A stretch of 64,000 bases of DNA, taken from assembly GCF_000413055.1 (NCBI RefSeq), contig NZ_KE332518.1, positions 469,032 to 533,031 of the forward strand, written 5' to 3'. Below the pieces are notes generated by a model. The model had not been told where the DNA came from. It was given only the letters and a program-made list of their open reading frames with translations, and ran no database searches. The position numbers and the translations under genes were made by a program. Below are positions 44,406 through 52,756 of the stretch, one piece after another (the first letter of the stretch is position 1; every line of letters begins with the position of its first letter). Source of the stretch: Treponema maltophilum ATCC 51939 (lineage in GTDB: Bacteria > Spirochaetota > Spirochaetia > Treponematales > Treponemataceae).

Positions 44406-45656
44406 CTAAAGGTCGAGCATTCTTTTTATGCGCATGAGTGTCATGCGGTTGCGCACGGTAGGCGAAAACTCCGCCAACAAAGGTAAACCGTCGTCCGGGA
44501 CGCCGATTTCGCCGAGGCTTTTTTTTGCATGAATCGTTTCGTACAAACGCAGCAGTTCGTTTTGCGAAGGAATTTCGGCGACAATGCGGCGGATAGCAGG
44601 CCATGTGCGTATGAGCGCGTTTTCGTCTACCTTCGCCATGCAGTCGTTTTTGTTTTCTTCAAGTACCGACGACACCAAATCTTTTCCGTAAAATTCTTCG
44701 AGTTCGGAAACGCGCGGGAACGCGTAGGGTTTTACAAACGGACGAATATCTTCGGTGTGCGCCAAACGCTGATAGATGCCGGAAACGAGCATTGTTCCGA
44801 TCCCGACTTTTTCTCCGTGCAGGGCGGTAAATCGCACGGGAAGGGCGCGGGGCGACATTTCGATAAGGTGGGAAATGTGGTGTTCGGAACCCGACGCAGG
44901 GCGCGAGTTTCCCATAAGCTGCATGGCAAGGCCCGATAAAATAAGCGCATAGGCAAGTTGTTCGATCGCATCGGGATCGCGCTCGGCCATTTTTTTGCAA
45001 TCCTCGTGGACGGTCGTAAGCGCTTCCCGCGTCATCCGCTCAATAACGGGGCAAAAGAATTCGCCCGCAAGTGCGTGCGCGATTTTCCAATCGGCCAAAG
45101 CCGTGTATTTGCCGATAATGTCGCCGATTCCGGCAAGCGTCAAATCGAGCGGCGCGTCGCGCAGTATGGCGGTGTCGGCGATAACCAGTTCGGGGGCGAC
45201 GCCGCTCATCGTTTTTTTGTAGCCGTGCCAAGTCATCGCGCATACGGTTGAACAAAAGCCGTCTACGCTTGCCGCCGTGGGACACGAAACAAAGCGCAGA
45301 TTTTTTTGTTTTGCGCAATAGCGCGCGATATCGTGGATTGTTCCGCTTCCGACGGCGGCGATAATTTGCGTATCGGCTTCGAGCGAATTCAAAACTTCTT
45401 CGACGGCTTTTTCGTTCGCATGCAGGTTTTCAGGATTCAAAACGATTTCGCAGTCCGCTTTCGGTTTTGACCGGCCGACGGCTTCGTATGTGTGAGCGTC
45501 GTACAGCGCCGCTCTTTTTCCGCGAAGGCCGTATTCGTTTAAAAATGAATCGAATTTTTTAAGACAGCCTGCTTCAATAATCGCCGCCTTTGTGCTCATC
45601 TCGTGAACGCGTCCGCATGAACAGTGCCCGTTCAGTGTTTTTCCGTCGATAATCAT
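44406..45656 (-). CDS. sn-glycerol-1-phosphate dehydrogenase family protein
   Basis: A 416-residue iron-alcohol-dehydrogenase-like enzyme of the G1PDH (EgsA/AraM) family, which reduces dihydroxyacetone phosphate to glycerol-1-phosphate. NAD(P)-binding GSGTIHDIARY, PTAASVDGFCS, the metal ligand Asp/His region LAGIGDIIGKYTALADWK, SRPASGSEHHISHLIE and LHGEKVGIGTML all match. In Archaea it sets the lipid backbone stereochemistry; in Bacillus the homologue AraM feeds heptaprenylglyceryl phosphate. Which of these applies in a treponeme is unknown. A 20-residue N-terminal Cys-containing extension (GHCSCGRVHEM) may bind metal. The start ATG is 6 nt from a -10 box, and no ribosome site exists. Confidence 0.88.
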   Translation of the reverse strand: MIIDGKTLNGHCSCGRVHEMSTKAAIIEAGCLKKFDSFLNEYGLRGKRAALYDAHTYEAVGRSKPKADCEIVLNPENLHANEKAVEEVLNSLEADTQIIAAVGSGTIHDIARYCAKQKNLRFVSCPTAASVDGFCSTVCAMTWHGYKKTMSGVAPELVIADTAILRDAPLDLTLAGIGDIIGKYTALADWKIAHALAGEFFCPVIERMTREALTTVHEDCKKMAERDPDAIEQLAYALILSGLAMQLMGNSRPASGSEHHISHLIEMSPRALPVRFTALHGEKVGIGTMLVSGIYQRLAHTEDIRPFVKPYAFPRVSELEEFYGKDLVSSVLEENKNDCMAKVDENALIRTWPAIRRIVAEIPSQNELLRLYETIHAKKSLGEIGVPDDGLPLLAEFSPTVRNRMTLMRIKRMLDL

Positions 45657-45662
45657 GATGCA

Positions 45663-45691
45663 AGCATAACGGCGAAACCGTGTGCCGTCAA
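45663..45691 (-). promoter_or_regulatory. Promoter of the glycerol-1-phosphate dehydrogenase gene, leaderless geometry
   Basis: On the minus strand: -35 TTGACG (45686-45691), 17-bp spacer, -10 TATGCT (45663-45668), 6 nt, ATG at 45656. Same geometry and same -10 as the promoter at 44371-44400. Confidence 0.7.
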
Positions 45692-45821
45692 GGTCTTAGG
45701 CAGGGACCGGTATGAACCGAAATTAAAACATAATGAGTACACATACGCCTTTGCCCGCGTGTGGCGGAAGAAATAATAATAACAGAGAAAATAGTAATAA
45801 TATGTAAAGAAATGTAAGCGT

Positions 45822-45850
45822 TTGACAAAGTTTTCAAAGACTAGTATATT
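45822..45850 (+). promoter_or_regulatory. Consensus promoter of the 388-residue protein gene, near-leaderless
   Basis: -35 TTGACA (45822-45827), 17-bp spacer, -10 TATATT (45845-45850), then 9 nt to the ATG at 45860. A start 7 nt after the -10 leaves a leader of about 3 nt. The remaining intergenic sequence between the two divergent promoters shows no gene. Confidence 0.7.
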
Positions 45851-45859
45851 TAGGGTATA

Positions 45860-47026
45860 ATGGCAAAAGTTCCTAAAAAAGTAATGTTGGATTTACCTCT
45901 TAAAATCGCGTTGAGCGAAGAAGGTGCCACTTCCTTTATCTACAACAAAAAAAAACTTTCCCGGCTGAAAATGGTCGACAACACCGAAGAAAGCGGCATT
46001 GTTTTGAATAATTTTGCGCCCTCATCTTTGCAAAAGCTGATTTTATTGGATTACGTATCGAAAATCGAACTTTCTCTGCCCGAATTTACGACATCGCGTC
46101 AGGAGATAATCGACCTTGGAAAATTGATTGTCTTTTCGATGCTGTACCGTCAGTTCAGTGCGCAAGTGCAAAAGGATCTTTTGGTAACAGACGTTATAAA
46201 AAAACACAACAGGGCTCACCCCGCGCAGTTTTTCGACAGTAAAACGACGGTTGCTCCGCACACGCTGCAATCGATTATGAAGCGGTACGCTTCACACATC
46301 AACGATATACGGCGGCTTATTCTCGACCCTTTGAATCTCGAAATCGTGCGCAACAATCGCTATTCGGACGAAGAAAAAAATACCTACCTGCTTATGATCG
46401 AAAAGTTTTTGGCAAAACTCAGTCCGTATAACTGGTACCTTATCGTTTTGTTTTCGAAAAAAAACGGCTTTCTTCAAATGCTGCAAGTCGTCAGAGATGC
46501 GCTGCGCAATTACATAGGCAAGGGCACTATTGCCGAATACATTTCGCTCATGCTGATCGAAATCGCTTCGTACTGCGAAAACATGAATATGAGCAAGGAA
46601 GCCGAAATTATGTACCGGGGATTCGGCGAAAGCAGTATAACGCTTTTTGACCCGATTGTTCGTAAAAAAATCATAGGCGAGCTGCGCCACAAAAACAAGC
46701 TCGTTTCCGCATCGTGGAAATTCGGCGGCGGTTCTTCGGCAATGGGCAAACAGGGCGTGCTCCAGATAACGGTGTACAATCAGGACGATGAATTCCAGGA
46801 AGTAAAAGAAAGCATCGAAACGTCAAAGTCCGCCGATTTAAAGAAAAAGAATTTGATAGACTTTTATAAAGAACTTCCGACCCAAAAGGGAAGGACGGAT
46901 TTGGGCTTGTACTATCTTTCGTATTTGGACGACGCGTGTAAACAGGTGAATATTAAATTCGATTCTCACGTTGCGCAGTTTACCGCGAGCGAATTGACCG
47001 TCATCAATATGACGTTTAATTTTTAA
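45860..47026 (+). CDS. Conserved-looking cytosolic protein of unknown function
   Basis: A 388-residue soluble protein with mixed alpha/beta character, rich in Lys and Ile, without signal peptide or membrane helices. Basic N-terminus (MAKVPKKVMLDLPLKIALSE). No known domain or catalytic motif recognised. Good coding character and typical codon use. It is the first gene of a transcript continuing through a lipoprotein, trmB, ligA and a membrane protein, with a consensus promoter. There is no Shine-Dalgarno. Confidence 0.8.
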   Translation: MAKVPKKVMLDLPLKIALSEEGATSFIYNKKKLSRLKMVDNTEESGIVLNNFAPSSLQKLILLDYVSKIELSLPEFTTSRQEIIDLGKLIVFSMLYRQFSAQVQKDLLVTDVIKKHNRAHPAQFFDSKTTVAPHTLQSIMKRYASHINDIRRLILDPLNLEIVRNNRYSDEEKNTYLLMIEKFLAKLSPYNWYLIVLFSKKNGFLQMLQVVRDALRNYIGKGTIAEYISLMLIEIASYCENMNMSKEAEIMYRGFGESSITLFDPIVRKKIIGELRHKNKLVSASWKFGGGSSAMGKQGVLQITVYNQDDEFQEVKESIETSKSADLKKKNLIDFYKELPTQKGRTDLGLYYLSYLDDACKQVNIKFDSHVAQFTASELTVINMTFNF

Positions 47027-47039
47027 GCGATTTTAAGCT

Positions 47040-47684
47040 ATGAAGCGCTTTTTGGGATATGTTTTTATAATTGTTTGTTTTATCTTTACGGCTTGTCCTT
47101 CTCCGCAGCCGTCGTTCGACGATGTGCGCACGGCGGTTATTTACGATTATGAAAGCATGGGAAAAGCGCCGGTTATGCGCATGGCGGTTTTTGTGCGCTT
47201 ACATGCGCAGTCGCAGACGAACGGAACGCTCACGCTGACTTCAGGCGGCTATACGTGGAAGATCGAAAAACCTTCGCGCGTTTTCGACGCGGATAACAAC
47301 TTCGTGTGGATCGGAAGCGCGAACATCGCGTGCGCGGACGGAACCGAATTTACAAGCGGCGAATATCGGCTTTTGTACACCGATAAGGCGTCGATGAAGG
47401 CCGAAACGTCGTTCTTTGTACAAAAAATGCAGCCGGTAAAAAACGTAAAACTCGATACATACAAAACCGAACGCCTTGCCGTTTTCGATGCGGAAGGTTT
47501 TTTGCTCGGCTACAATATCGAAAAAGAGCGGATCGCGCGTTCCGAAATTGCCGAAAAATATCCGGGCGCTTTTTATACGCGCAGAATTTTGATTGCGCCG
47601 GACGGGCAGTCGCTTGCCGCATTGCCGAGCATTCCTTTAACCGAAGAAGACGGCACGGCTTTAAGTTCAGGCGGTGCGCGGTGA
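47040..47684 (+). CDS. Lipoprotein of unknown function
   Basis: A 214-residue protein with a lipoprotein signal ending in FIFTAC (C19) followed by PSPQPS. The rest looks like a beta-sandwich ([49 protein letters not shown]). Function unknown. It begins 13 bp after the previous gene and its stop overlaps the trmB GTG by 4 bp, so it is cotranslated with trmB. Confidence 0.82.
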   Translation: MKRFLGYVFIIVCFIFTACPSPQPSFDDVRTAVIYDYESMGKAPVMRMAVFVRLHAQSQTNGTLTLTSGGYTWKIEKPSRVFDADNNFVWIGSANIACADGTEFTSGEYRLLYTDKASMKAETSFFVQKMQPVKNVKLDTYKTERLAVFDAEGFLLGYNIEKERIARSEIAEKYPGAFYTRRILIAPDGQSLAALPSIPLTEEDGTALSSGGAR

Positions 47685-48367
47685 CGGCATACGGCCCGAT
47701 ACGTTCTTTCGTTTTGCGTGCGGGGCGCATGACCGAAGCTCAGCAGCGCGACTACGAAACCCTATCGTCCAAGTGGTGCGTTCCCTTTGCGCACGAGCAC
47801 ATCAATTACAGCGATCTGTTCGGTAACACGAACAATGTCGTTATAGAAATAGGTTTCGGCATGGGAACGGCAACCGCCCTCATCGCCGAACAAAATCCCG
47901 AAACCGATTACATCGGCATTGAAGTACACCGCCCCGGCGTCGGAAAACTCTTGGGCGAAATACGGCGAAAAAATCTTTCCAATCTTTTTATCATCGAACA
48001 CGATGCGGTCGAAGTTCTCGAAGAAATGATTCCCGACAATTCGGTAAGCGGCTTTCATCTTTTTTTCCCCGATCCGTGGCCCAAAAAAAAGCACCACAAG
48101 CGGCGTCTAATAAAACGCCCCTTTACGGATATGCTGTGTACAAAACTGAGCCGTTCGGGGTATATTTATATGGTAACCGATTGGGAGCCGTATGCGTGCT
48201 TTGCGATGGAAGAATTGAACGAGGTCGAAGGGCTTTGCAACAAGTACGGCGGTTTTGCCGAAGCGCAAAGTTGGCGCCCGCAAACGAAATTCGAAACGAA
48301 AGGGAAAAACGCCGGCCGCGAAATTTTCGAACTGGTGTATGAAAAAAAAGATGGAAGCGGAACTTAA
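47681..48367 (+). CDS. trmB: tRNA (guanine-N7-)-methyltransferase
   Basis: A 228-residue SAM-dependent enzyme that methylates G46 of tRNA. SAM-binding motif [36 protein letters not shown], and the family signature [19 protein letters not shown] are all present. Start is GTG at 47681, overlapping the lipoprotein stop (GTGA). Its 3' end overlaps the ligA start. Confidence 0.94.
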   Translation: MTAYGPIRSFVLRAGRMTEAQQRDYETLSSKWCVPFAHEHINYSDLFGNTNNVVIEIGFGMGTATALIAEQNPETDYIGIEVHRPGVGKLLGEIRRKNLSNLFIIEHDAVEVLEEMIPDNSVSGFHLFFPDPWPKKKHHKRRLIKRPFTDMLCTKLSRSGYIYMVTDWEPYACFAMEELNEVEGLCNKYGGFAEAQSWRPQTKFETKGKNAGREIFELVYEKKDGSGT

Positions 48368-50384
48368 AATAAGCGAACTTGCAAATCGTATTTTGCGCTA
48401 TCAAAAGTCGTATTATACCGGCGAAGGCGAAATCTCCGACGCCGAGTTCGATGCGCTGTGGGATGAACTGAAAGCGCTGGATCCGGAAAACCCCGTGCTT
48501 AAAAAAATCGGTTCGGATTTGCAGGACGCGCCGGATGCGGCGGGTTTAACCTACGAAAAAGTGCGCCATCTTATTCCGATGGGAAGCCAGGAAAAAGCCG
48601 CGAATCCCGAAGAGTTTGAACAATGGGCCGCAAAACAAAGCTTTGACGAATTCGTCGTCGAATACAAGCTGGACGGCGCGAGCCTCGAACTGCAATACGA
48701 CAAGGGCGTTTTTGTGCGCGGCGTTACGCGCGGCGACGGCATAATCGGCGACGACATAAGCCGCAATGTGCGCAAAATGAAAGGCTTTGTGCCGCGCCTC
48801 TCGGCTGCGCTGACCGGCGGCGTGCGCGGAGAAGTTATTATGAGCCGCGCAATTCACAAACAATTTTATGCCGACAAGGCGAACTGCAGGAACGCCGCCA
48901 ACGGCTTAATGAAGCGCAAAGACGGAACGGGAAGCGAGCATTTGCAAATCATCTGCTACGATGCGCGCTTTGAGCCGCTCGGAAGCGATGCGCGTTCCGG
49001 CGAAGGCTCTCCTTTTGCCAACGAAACGGGAAAGGTGGAATGGCTCGCAGCCCAAGGCTTTGACGTCGTTCCCGTTCACCTGTGCCGCGGAAGCGGTCAA
49101 GTTATCGATTACCGCGCAAAGGTTATGGACTTGCGCCCCGGCTTGCCCTACGACATAGACGGCTTGGTCGTAAAGGGACAAACGATAGATCTGCGCGACA
49201 GCGAGCGCGAGCGCCCGGAAAAACAAATCGCGTTTAAATTCAGTTTGGAAGAAGCGGTCAGCACCGTACGCTCCGTTATTTGGAGTGAATCGGGCGCAAC
49301 TTACACGCCCATCGCCGAATTCGATACGGTAGACCTTGCCGGCACAAAGGTAAAGCGCGCGAGCCTCGTCAACCCGAATACCGTCCATTCGCTCGGCGTA
49401 CACATCGGAAGCCGCGTTGTCGTTACCAAACGCGGCGAAATAATTCCCAAAATAGAGCGCGTTATAGAAGACGAGGCCGAAGGTAAAGATCGCGCCCTTG
49501 AGAGCGGCGGCGATTCTGAAAATACCCGCACTCCTCAAAGCGGCGACACTGCAAAAAATGCGGAAAAAATTCCGGTCGCCTTCCCGACGCATTGTTCCGT
49601 ATGCGGTTCGCCTCTGTGCGACGAAGGAACAAGGCTGTATTGCCCGAACGTCGCGTGTCCCAAGCGCATCCATCACCGCATCGAAAAATGGGTGGCCGTC
49701 CTCGACATACGCGACTTCGGCATAACCCTCATCAGGCGCTTATATGAAACAAAACGCCTCGCCTCCGTTTCAGACATCTATACGCTCACCGAAGACGAAC
49801 TTGCCGAACTCGACGGCTTGGGCAAAAAAAGCGCCGCAAAAATCGTCGCTTCGATTCATTCCGGAACGACCGTTCCGCTTGCGCGTTTTATTGCGGGATT
49901 CGACATCGAAGGCATCGGCGAAACGCTTGCCGAAAAACTGGTTGAAGCGGGCTTTAACACGCTCGATAAACTTTTAAACGCGCGCGAAGAAGATATCGCG
50001 TCGGTCTACGGCTTCGGCGATATCAGCGCCCGCGTGCTTGTGCAGGGCCTTGCCGAATGCCGCAGCGAAATGCTGCACTTAACCGAAAACGGCATTATCA
50101 CGATCGAAAAACCTCTTTCGAAGGACAAAGCCTTTTTAGCCGGTAAAAGCTTTTGCTTTACCGGAGAATTGACGACAATGAAGCGCAGCGATGCCGAAAA
50201 ACTCGTTAAGGCTTCAGGCGGCGAAGTAAAATCGGCCGTCGTAAAGGGACTTTCGTATTTGGTTACCAACGATCCTTTTTCGGGCTCGTCGAAAAACAAA
50301 AAAGCCGCCGAACAGGGAACGCCGATTATCGATGAAAAAGCGTTTTTGGCTTTATTGGAAAACGGGGCACCAACGGAACTATGA
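48351..50384 (+). CDS. ligA: NAD-dependent DNA ligase
   Basis: A 677-residue ligase that seals nicks using NAD. Domain Ia region and [20 protein letters not shown] at the N-terminus, the adenylated Lys K106 in [30 protein letters not shown], and [14 protein letters not shown] mark the adenylation domain. The OB fold follows with [21 protein letters not shown] hydrophilic insertion (~380-410) precedes the zinc finger CSVCGSPLC...CPNVACP. HhH repeats and a C-terminal BRCT domain ([19 protein letters not shown]) follow. The PMGSQEKA segment replaces the usual PMLSLDNAF. The start is 48351 or the in-frame ATG at 48339; both overlap trmB. Confidence 0.94.
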   Translation: MEAELKISELANRILRYQKSYYTGEGEISDAEFDALWDELKALDPENPVLKKIGSDLQDAPDAAGLTYEKVRHLIPMGSQEKAANPEEFEQWAAKQSFDEFVVEYKLDGASLELQYDKGVFVRGVTRGDGIIGDDISRNVRKMKGFVPRLSAALTGGVRGEVIMSRAIHKQFYADKANCRNAANGLMKRKDGTGSEHLQIICYDARFEPLGSDARSGEGSPFANETGKVEWLAAQGFDVVPVHLCRGSGQVIDYRAKVMDLRPGLPYDIDGLVVKGQTIDLRDSERERPEKQIAFKFSLEEAVSTVRSVIWSESGATYTPIAEFDTVDLAGTKVKRASLVNPNTVHSLGVHIGSRVVVTKRGEIIPKIERVIEDEAEGKDRALESGGDSENTRTPQSGDTAKNAEKIPVAFPTHCSVCGSPLCDEGTRLYCPNVACPKRIHHRIEKWVAVLDIRDFGITLIRRLYETKRLASVSDIYTLTEDELAELDGLGKKSAAKIVASIHSGTTVPLARFIAGFDIEGIGETLAEKLVEAGFNTLDKLLNAREEDIASVYGFGDISARVLVQGLAECRSEMLHLTENGIITIEKPLSKDKAFLAGKSFCFTGELTTMKRSDAEKLVKASGGEVKSAVVKGLSYLVTNDPFSGSSKNKKAAEQGTPIIDEKAFLALLENGAPTEL

Positions 50385-50399
50385 AAACGGAACTATGAA
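50372..50399 (+). repeat. 14-bp perfect tandem duplication at the ligA/next-gene junction
   Basis: Two adjacent copies of AACGGAACTATGAA (50372-50385 and 50386-50399). The first contains the ligA stop TGA overlapping an out-of-frame ATG; the second contains the start ATG (50395) of the next gene. Confidence 0.9.
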
Positions 50400-51015
50400 G
50401 CCGGCAAAAAAAACGGAATTATACATAAAAATCTTTTCGCTTGCGGTTTTTGCCGTTTTATTGATTGCCGCAGCGGAGGACTTTTACCGATTCCGCGTAT
50501 GCTTCGACGCCGGCAAACGCATCCCGTCTTTTTCCGACGCGGTACCCGTGCGCTTTTTGCTCTACGGTTCAAGCGGCGACACGGTGAGCGCGGCCTTTTA
50601 CCTCTTCGATTCGGCGCATAAAGAACTGGCCGCCGTAGAGCGCTCGTGGAAGGGCGATTCTTTGGTCGTCGAGTTTGCCGGCGCTCAGTTCGGCGGAAAA
50701 ACGGTGTATTTTCCGCTGTGCATTTACGCTTCCGGCTCCGGCGTTCCTCCGCATAAATCCTACCGCAGCGGAACGCCTTTAAGCCGCTATTATATGCGCC
50801 GTCAAACATGTCTTTTGTATAATTATACGGGATACGAAAAAGATTTTTACCGGCTTGCGCGCTATGCGCTTCGTCCCTTCTTCGGCTTGAGCCAACGGCT
50901 TTCCGGCGCTCCGCACAGCAAACACGTGTACCTCAGCTTAAGCGCGTGTACACCCGGAAAAATGTACGTAATCAAAACCGATTCGCAGGGCGGTTTGGAA
51001 GTCCGCGCGGAATAG
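50395..51015 (+). CDS. Single-pass membrane protein of unknown function
   Basis: A 206-residue protein with one N-terminal membrane helix (about 9-27) and a periplasmic domain of ~175 residues, beta-rich at first (VPVRFLLYGSSGDTVSAAFYLFDSA) and basic later. No family recognised. The start at 50395 follows the tandem duplication. It is the last gene of the 45860 transcript and converges on the Rpn gene with only 4 bp between the stops. Confidence 0.72.
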   Translation: MKPAKKTELYIKIFSLAVFAVLLIAAAEDFYRFRVCFDAGKRIPSFSDAVPVRFLLYGSSGDTVSAAFYLFDSAHKELAAVERSWKGDSLVVEFAGAQFGGKTVYFPLCIYASGSGVPPHKSYRSGTPLSRYYMRRQTCLLYNYTGYEKDFYRLARYALRPFFGLSQRLSGAPHSKHVYLSLSACTPGKMYVIKTDSQGGLEVRAE

Positions 51016-51019
51016 GTGA

Positions 51020-51856
51020 TTACAGGTTGTTTATTTCGGCAATGCTTAGGCCCGTAATTTTATGGATATCGGCAATCGGGTACTGCATGCTTTTCATCGT
51101 TTGAGCCGTTTCGAGCGCTTTTTGGTAGGCGCCCTTGGCAAGGCCGTCACGTCTGCCTTTTTCAAAGCCGATTTTCTCGCCTATAAGGGAACCCTGTCTG
51201 AGTAAATCATCTTTATGAATATTTAATGACATATACAAGCTCCTGAACCTTTCGTTGTTTTTAGTCGTTTCAACAAGTCCATCAATGGTCTGCGTAAAAT
51301 GACTTGTTGCCTGTTTTTCGCACAGATATTGTAATAGCGCATGCAATTCATCGTCTTTTTCTTTGCCGTATGCGCTTGCATTATAAAACACTTTTGTCGT
51401 TTTGTCTGTAAGAAAAAGAGTATTATCTTCTCTGCACGTGTTTTCAAAAGTATATACGGGAAGTCCTTTGCCGAACGGATCCTGTGTACAAATAAAGATA
51501 ACATAGCTCTCTTTGAGTTCCGCATAACTTTGACCGCGCAGTAAACAATCTACGTCCATGAGGCTTTGATAGTACCGTGTGCGCTTTGGAAGGTCGGGAT
51601 GGGCGGACGCCTGTATTTCGATATCGAAAACACGGGAAGGTTCAGCGACATAAACGTCGAGGCGAATGCCTTTGCTTTCGTAAAATGGGGCAATCGTTTT
51701 TTGCAAAGACGGGTATTCTATTTTGCCGACTTTGATATGCAGTAAGCGTTCAAGCACACCTTTGCAAATAGGTTTGTTTTTCATAATCGTGCCGAACATA
51801 AAATCATCGGTAAAGGTCAGTTCGTCTACGCTTTTATGACGGAGAAGAAAATCCAT
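51020..51856 (-). CDS. Rpn family recombination-promoting nuclease / putative transposase
   Basis: A 278-residue protein. The N-terminus LTFTDDFMFGTIMKNKPICKGVLERLL is the usual Rpn entry, followed by a PD-(D/E)XK core: RLDVYVAEPSRVFDIEIQ with D67, E80 and Q82, then RTRYYQSLMDVDCLLRGQSY. The C-terminal helical tail (GFEKGRRDGLAKGAYQKALE) is typical. Characterised Rpn proteins are DNA endonucleases that raise RecA-independent recombination. The ATG at 51856 has a GGAGG site 6 nt upstream, so a longer frame to 51922 is not used. An SSR tract lies ~240 bp upstream. Two decayed relatives are at 19987-20492 and 60409-60597. Confidence 0.9.
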   Translation of the reverse strand: MDFLLRHKSVDELTFTDDFMFGTIMKNKPICKGVLERLLHIKVGKIEYPSLQKTIAPFYESKGIRLDVYVAEPSRVFDIEIQASAHPDLPKRTRYYQSLMDVDCLLRGQSYAELKESYVIFICTQDPFGKGLPVYTFENTCREDNTLFLTDKTTKVFYNASAYGKEKDDELHALLQYLCEKQATSHFTQTIDGLVETTKNNERFRSLYMSLNIHKDDLLRQGSLIGEKIGFEKGRRDGLAKGAYQKALETAQTMKSMQYPIADIHKITGLSIAEINNL

Positions 51857-51934
51857 ACGTGCCTCCTTGAAACATAGGTTTTGAGCGGATAACCGCTCAC
51901 CTATTATTATAGGCGCAGACAATACAAAACGTAG

Positions 51935-51963
51935 TTGATAAACCCCGTAAACCGTGCTACACT
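51935..51963 (+). promoter_or_regulatory. Promoter in front of the microsatellite-containing frame, leaderless geometry
   Basis: -35 TTGATA (51935-51940), 17-bp spacer, extended -10 TGC-TACACT (51958-51963), 6 nt, ATG at 51970. The geometry is the same as at the leaderless genes. Confidence 0.55.
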
Positions 51964-51969
51964 TTTAAC

Positions 51970-52521
51970 ATGGAACAATGCCGCAGCGCACACAGTATTC
52001 CGCTCCACGACCATGCCTCTTTTGCGCAGCAACATGTAACACAAATCGCACAAAATACCGCCCGGATGGTTGACAAAGCTGCCGAACGGTGCATAATCGT
52101 TCGTTCGTTCGTTCGTTCGTTCGTTCGTTCGTTCGTTCGTTCGTTCGTTCGTTCGTTCGTTCGTTCGTGTAGTGTAAACTATACCCAAAACACAAAATCC
52201 GTAAAACAATTAAATGATAGCGGCTGCACGAACCCGCTGCAAAAAAAGGCTGCCTCGAAGCATTCGCTGGCGGATGCCGCGCTTCGCTTGTGCAGAATTT
52301 TTTTCGCAGCGGAACTTCGAAAGAATTGTACGTCCCTGTACAATTCTTTCATCGCCTTTTGCGCTCCGTGCAAAGGGCGCATACGAAAACCATTCCCGGC
52401 GTCCCTGCCGGAACATACAATTTTCTCACAGTACACCATACGCACAAAAGACATATCGTCTTTCGTGCGCTTTTTTATTTTATCGCAAAAGGAGGTAAAC
52501 AGAACACAAAAACACAGGTAA
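51970..52521 (+). CDS. Open frame through a (TCGT)18 tract, possibly phase variable
   Basis: A 183-codon frame starting 6 nt after a promoter -10. Residues 1-43 are non-repetitive (MEQCRSAHSIPLHDHASF...). Residues 44-66 are SFVR repeats from the tetranucleotide tract. In the present copy number the frame stays open; in the other two frames TAG (52170-52172) or TAA (52175-52177) stops it just after the tract. The downstream part runs through an inverted-repeat element and past a strong terminator (52441-52476), has poor protein character and is unlikely to be conserved. So the real product may be a short peptide, an mRNA-level switch, or no protein. Existence as a gene is uncertain. Confidence 0.35.
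   Translation: MEQCRSAHSIPLHDHASFAQQHVTQIAQNTARMVDKAAERCIIVRSFVRSFVRSFVRSFVRSFVRSCSVNYTQNTKSVKQLNDSGCTNPLQKKAASKHSLADAALRLCRIFFAAELRKNCTSLYNSFIAFCAPCKGRIRKPFPASLPEHTIFSQYTIRTKDISSFVRFFILSQKEVNRTQKHR
52097..52168. repeat. Tetranucleotide microsatellite (TCGT)18
   Basis: 72 bp of uninterrupted TCGT. On the minus strand it reads as ACGA and would encode an NERT-type repeat. Perfect tetranucleotide tracts of this length mutate by slipped-strand mispairing and underlie contingency loci in host-associated bacteria. Confidence 0.98.
52234..52312. repeat. 79-bp inverted-repeat element, copy 2
   Basis: CCGCTGC plus A-run (52234-52247) is complementary to the T-run plus GCAGCGG end (52298-52312), with further imperfect pairing inward (CTCGAAGC / GCTTCGC). 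It shares 27 identical nt (52277-52303) and the general layout with the element at 20138-20223, but the outer arms differ. Confidence 0.6.
52319..52350. other. Perfect hairpin
   Basis: A 13-bp perfect stem (52319-52331 with 52338-52350, arm GAAAGAATTGTAC) around a 6-nt loop, directly after the inverted-repeat element. The following ATCGCCTTTT is a weak T tract, so it may be a terminator. Confidence 0.7.
52441..52476 (+). terminator. Intrinsic terminator downstream of the microsatellite frame
   Basis: CGCAC-A-AAAGAC (52441-52452) pairs with GTCTTT-C-GTGCG (52458-52469) with one A/C mismatch, followed by six T at 52471-52476. It would end a plus-strand transcript begun at ~51970. Confidence 0.8.
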
Positions 52522-52694
52522 ACCGTTTGCGTAGCATTGTTCTTCTTCGGGTTTGAAAATCGGGGTTCAGCCACAAATAATTTGGAAGAATTATCATGGC
52601 TGAAAGATAAAAACCGCCCGCATTCTATTCTGCACTGTTTTATGTACGAACGAAAGTTGCTTGTTCTCAGTGTGGGAAGAGAGTAGGAGGGCTT

Positions 52695-52743
52695 GGGAGG
52701 AAGAGAGAAACCTTGCTCTGAACAAGGTGTCTCTCTTCCTCCC
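52695..52743 (+). other. Long leader hairpin HP1 before the HU-like gene
   Basis: A 14-bp perfect outer stem (52695-52708 with 52730-52743), one A/G mismatch (52709, 52729), a 6-bp inner stem ACCTTG/CAAGGT and a 7-nt loop. It ends one base before the AAAGGAG ribosome site of the gene at 52757. HP2 at 53656-53705 has the same architecture. Confidence 0.85.
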
Positions 52744-52756
52744 AAAGGAGAATACC

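Noticed and set aside
44365..44604. Longer N-terminus of the multi-TM protein
   Set aside because: It would overlap the neighbouring dehydrogenase gene by ~200 bp and place the signal peptide internally; the promoter lies between.
51965..52207. Minus-strand frames encoding NERT repeats through the microsatellite
   Set aside because: Start codons lie in or upstream of a poor promoter, no ribosome site was found, and the plus strand has the better promoter. A minus-strand role cannot be fully excluded.
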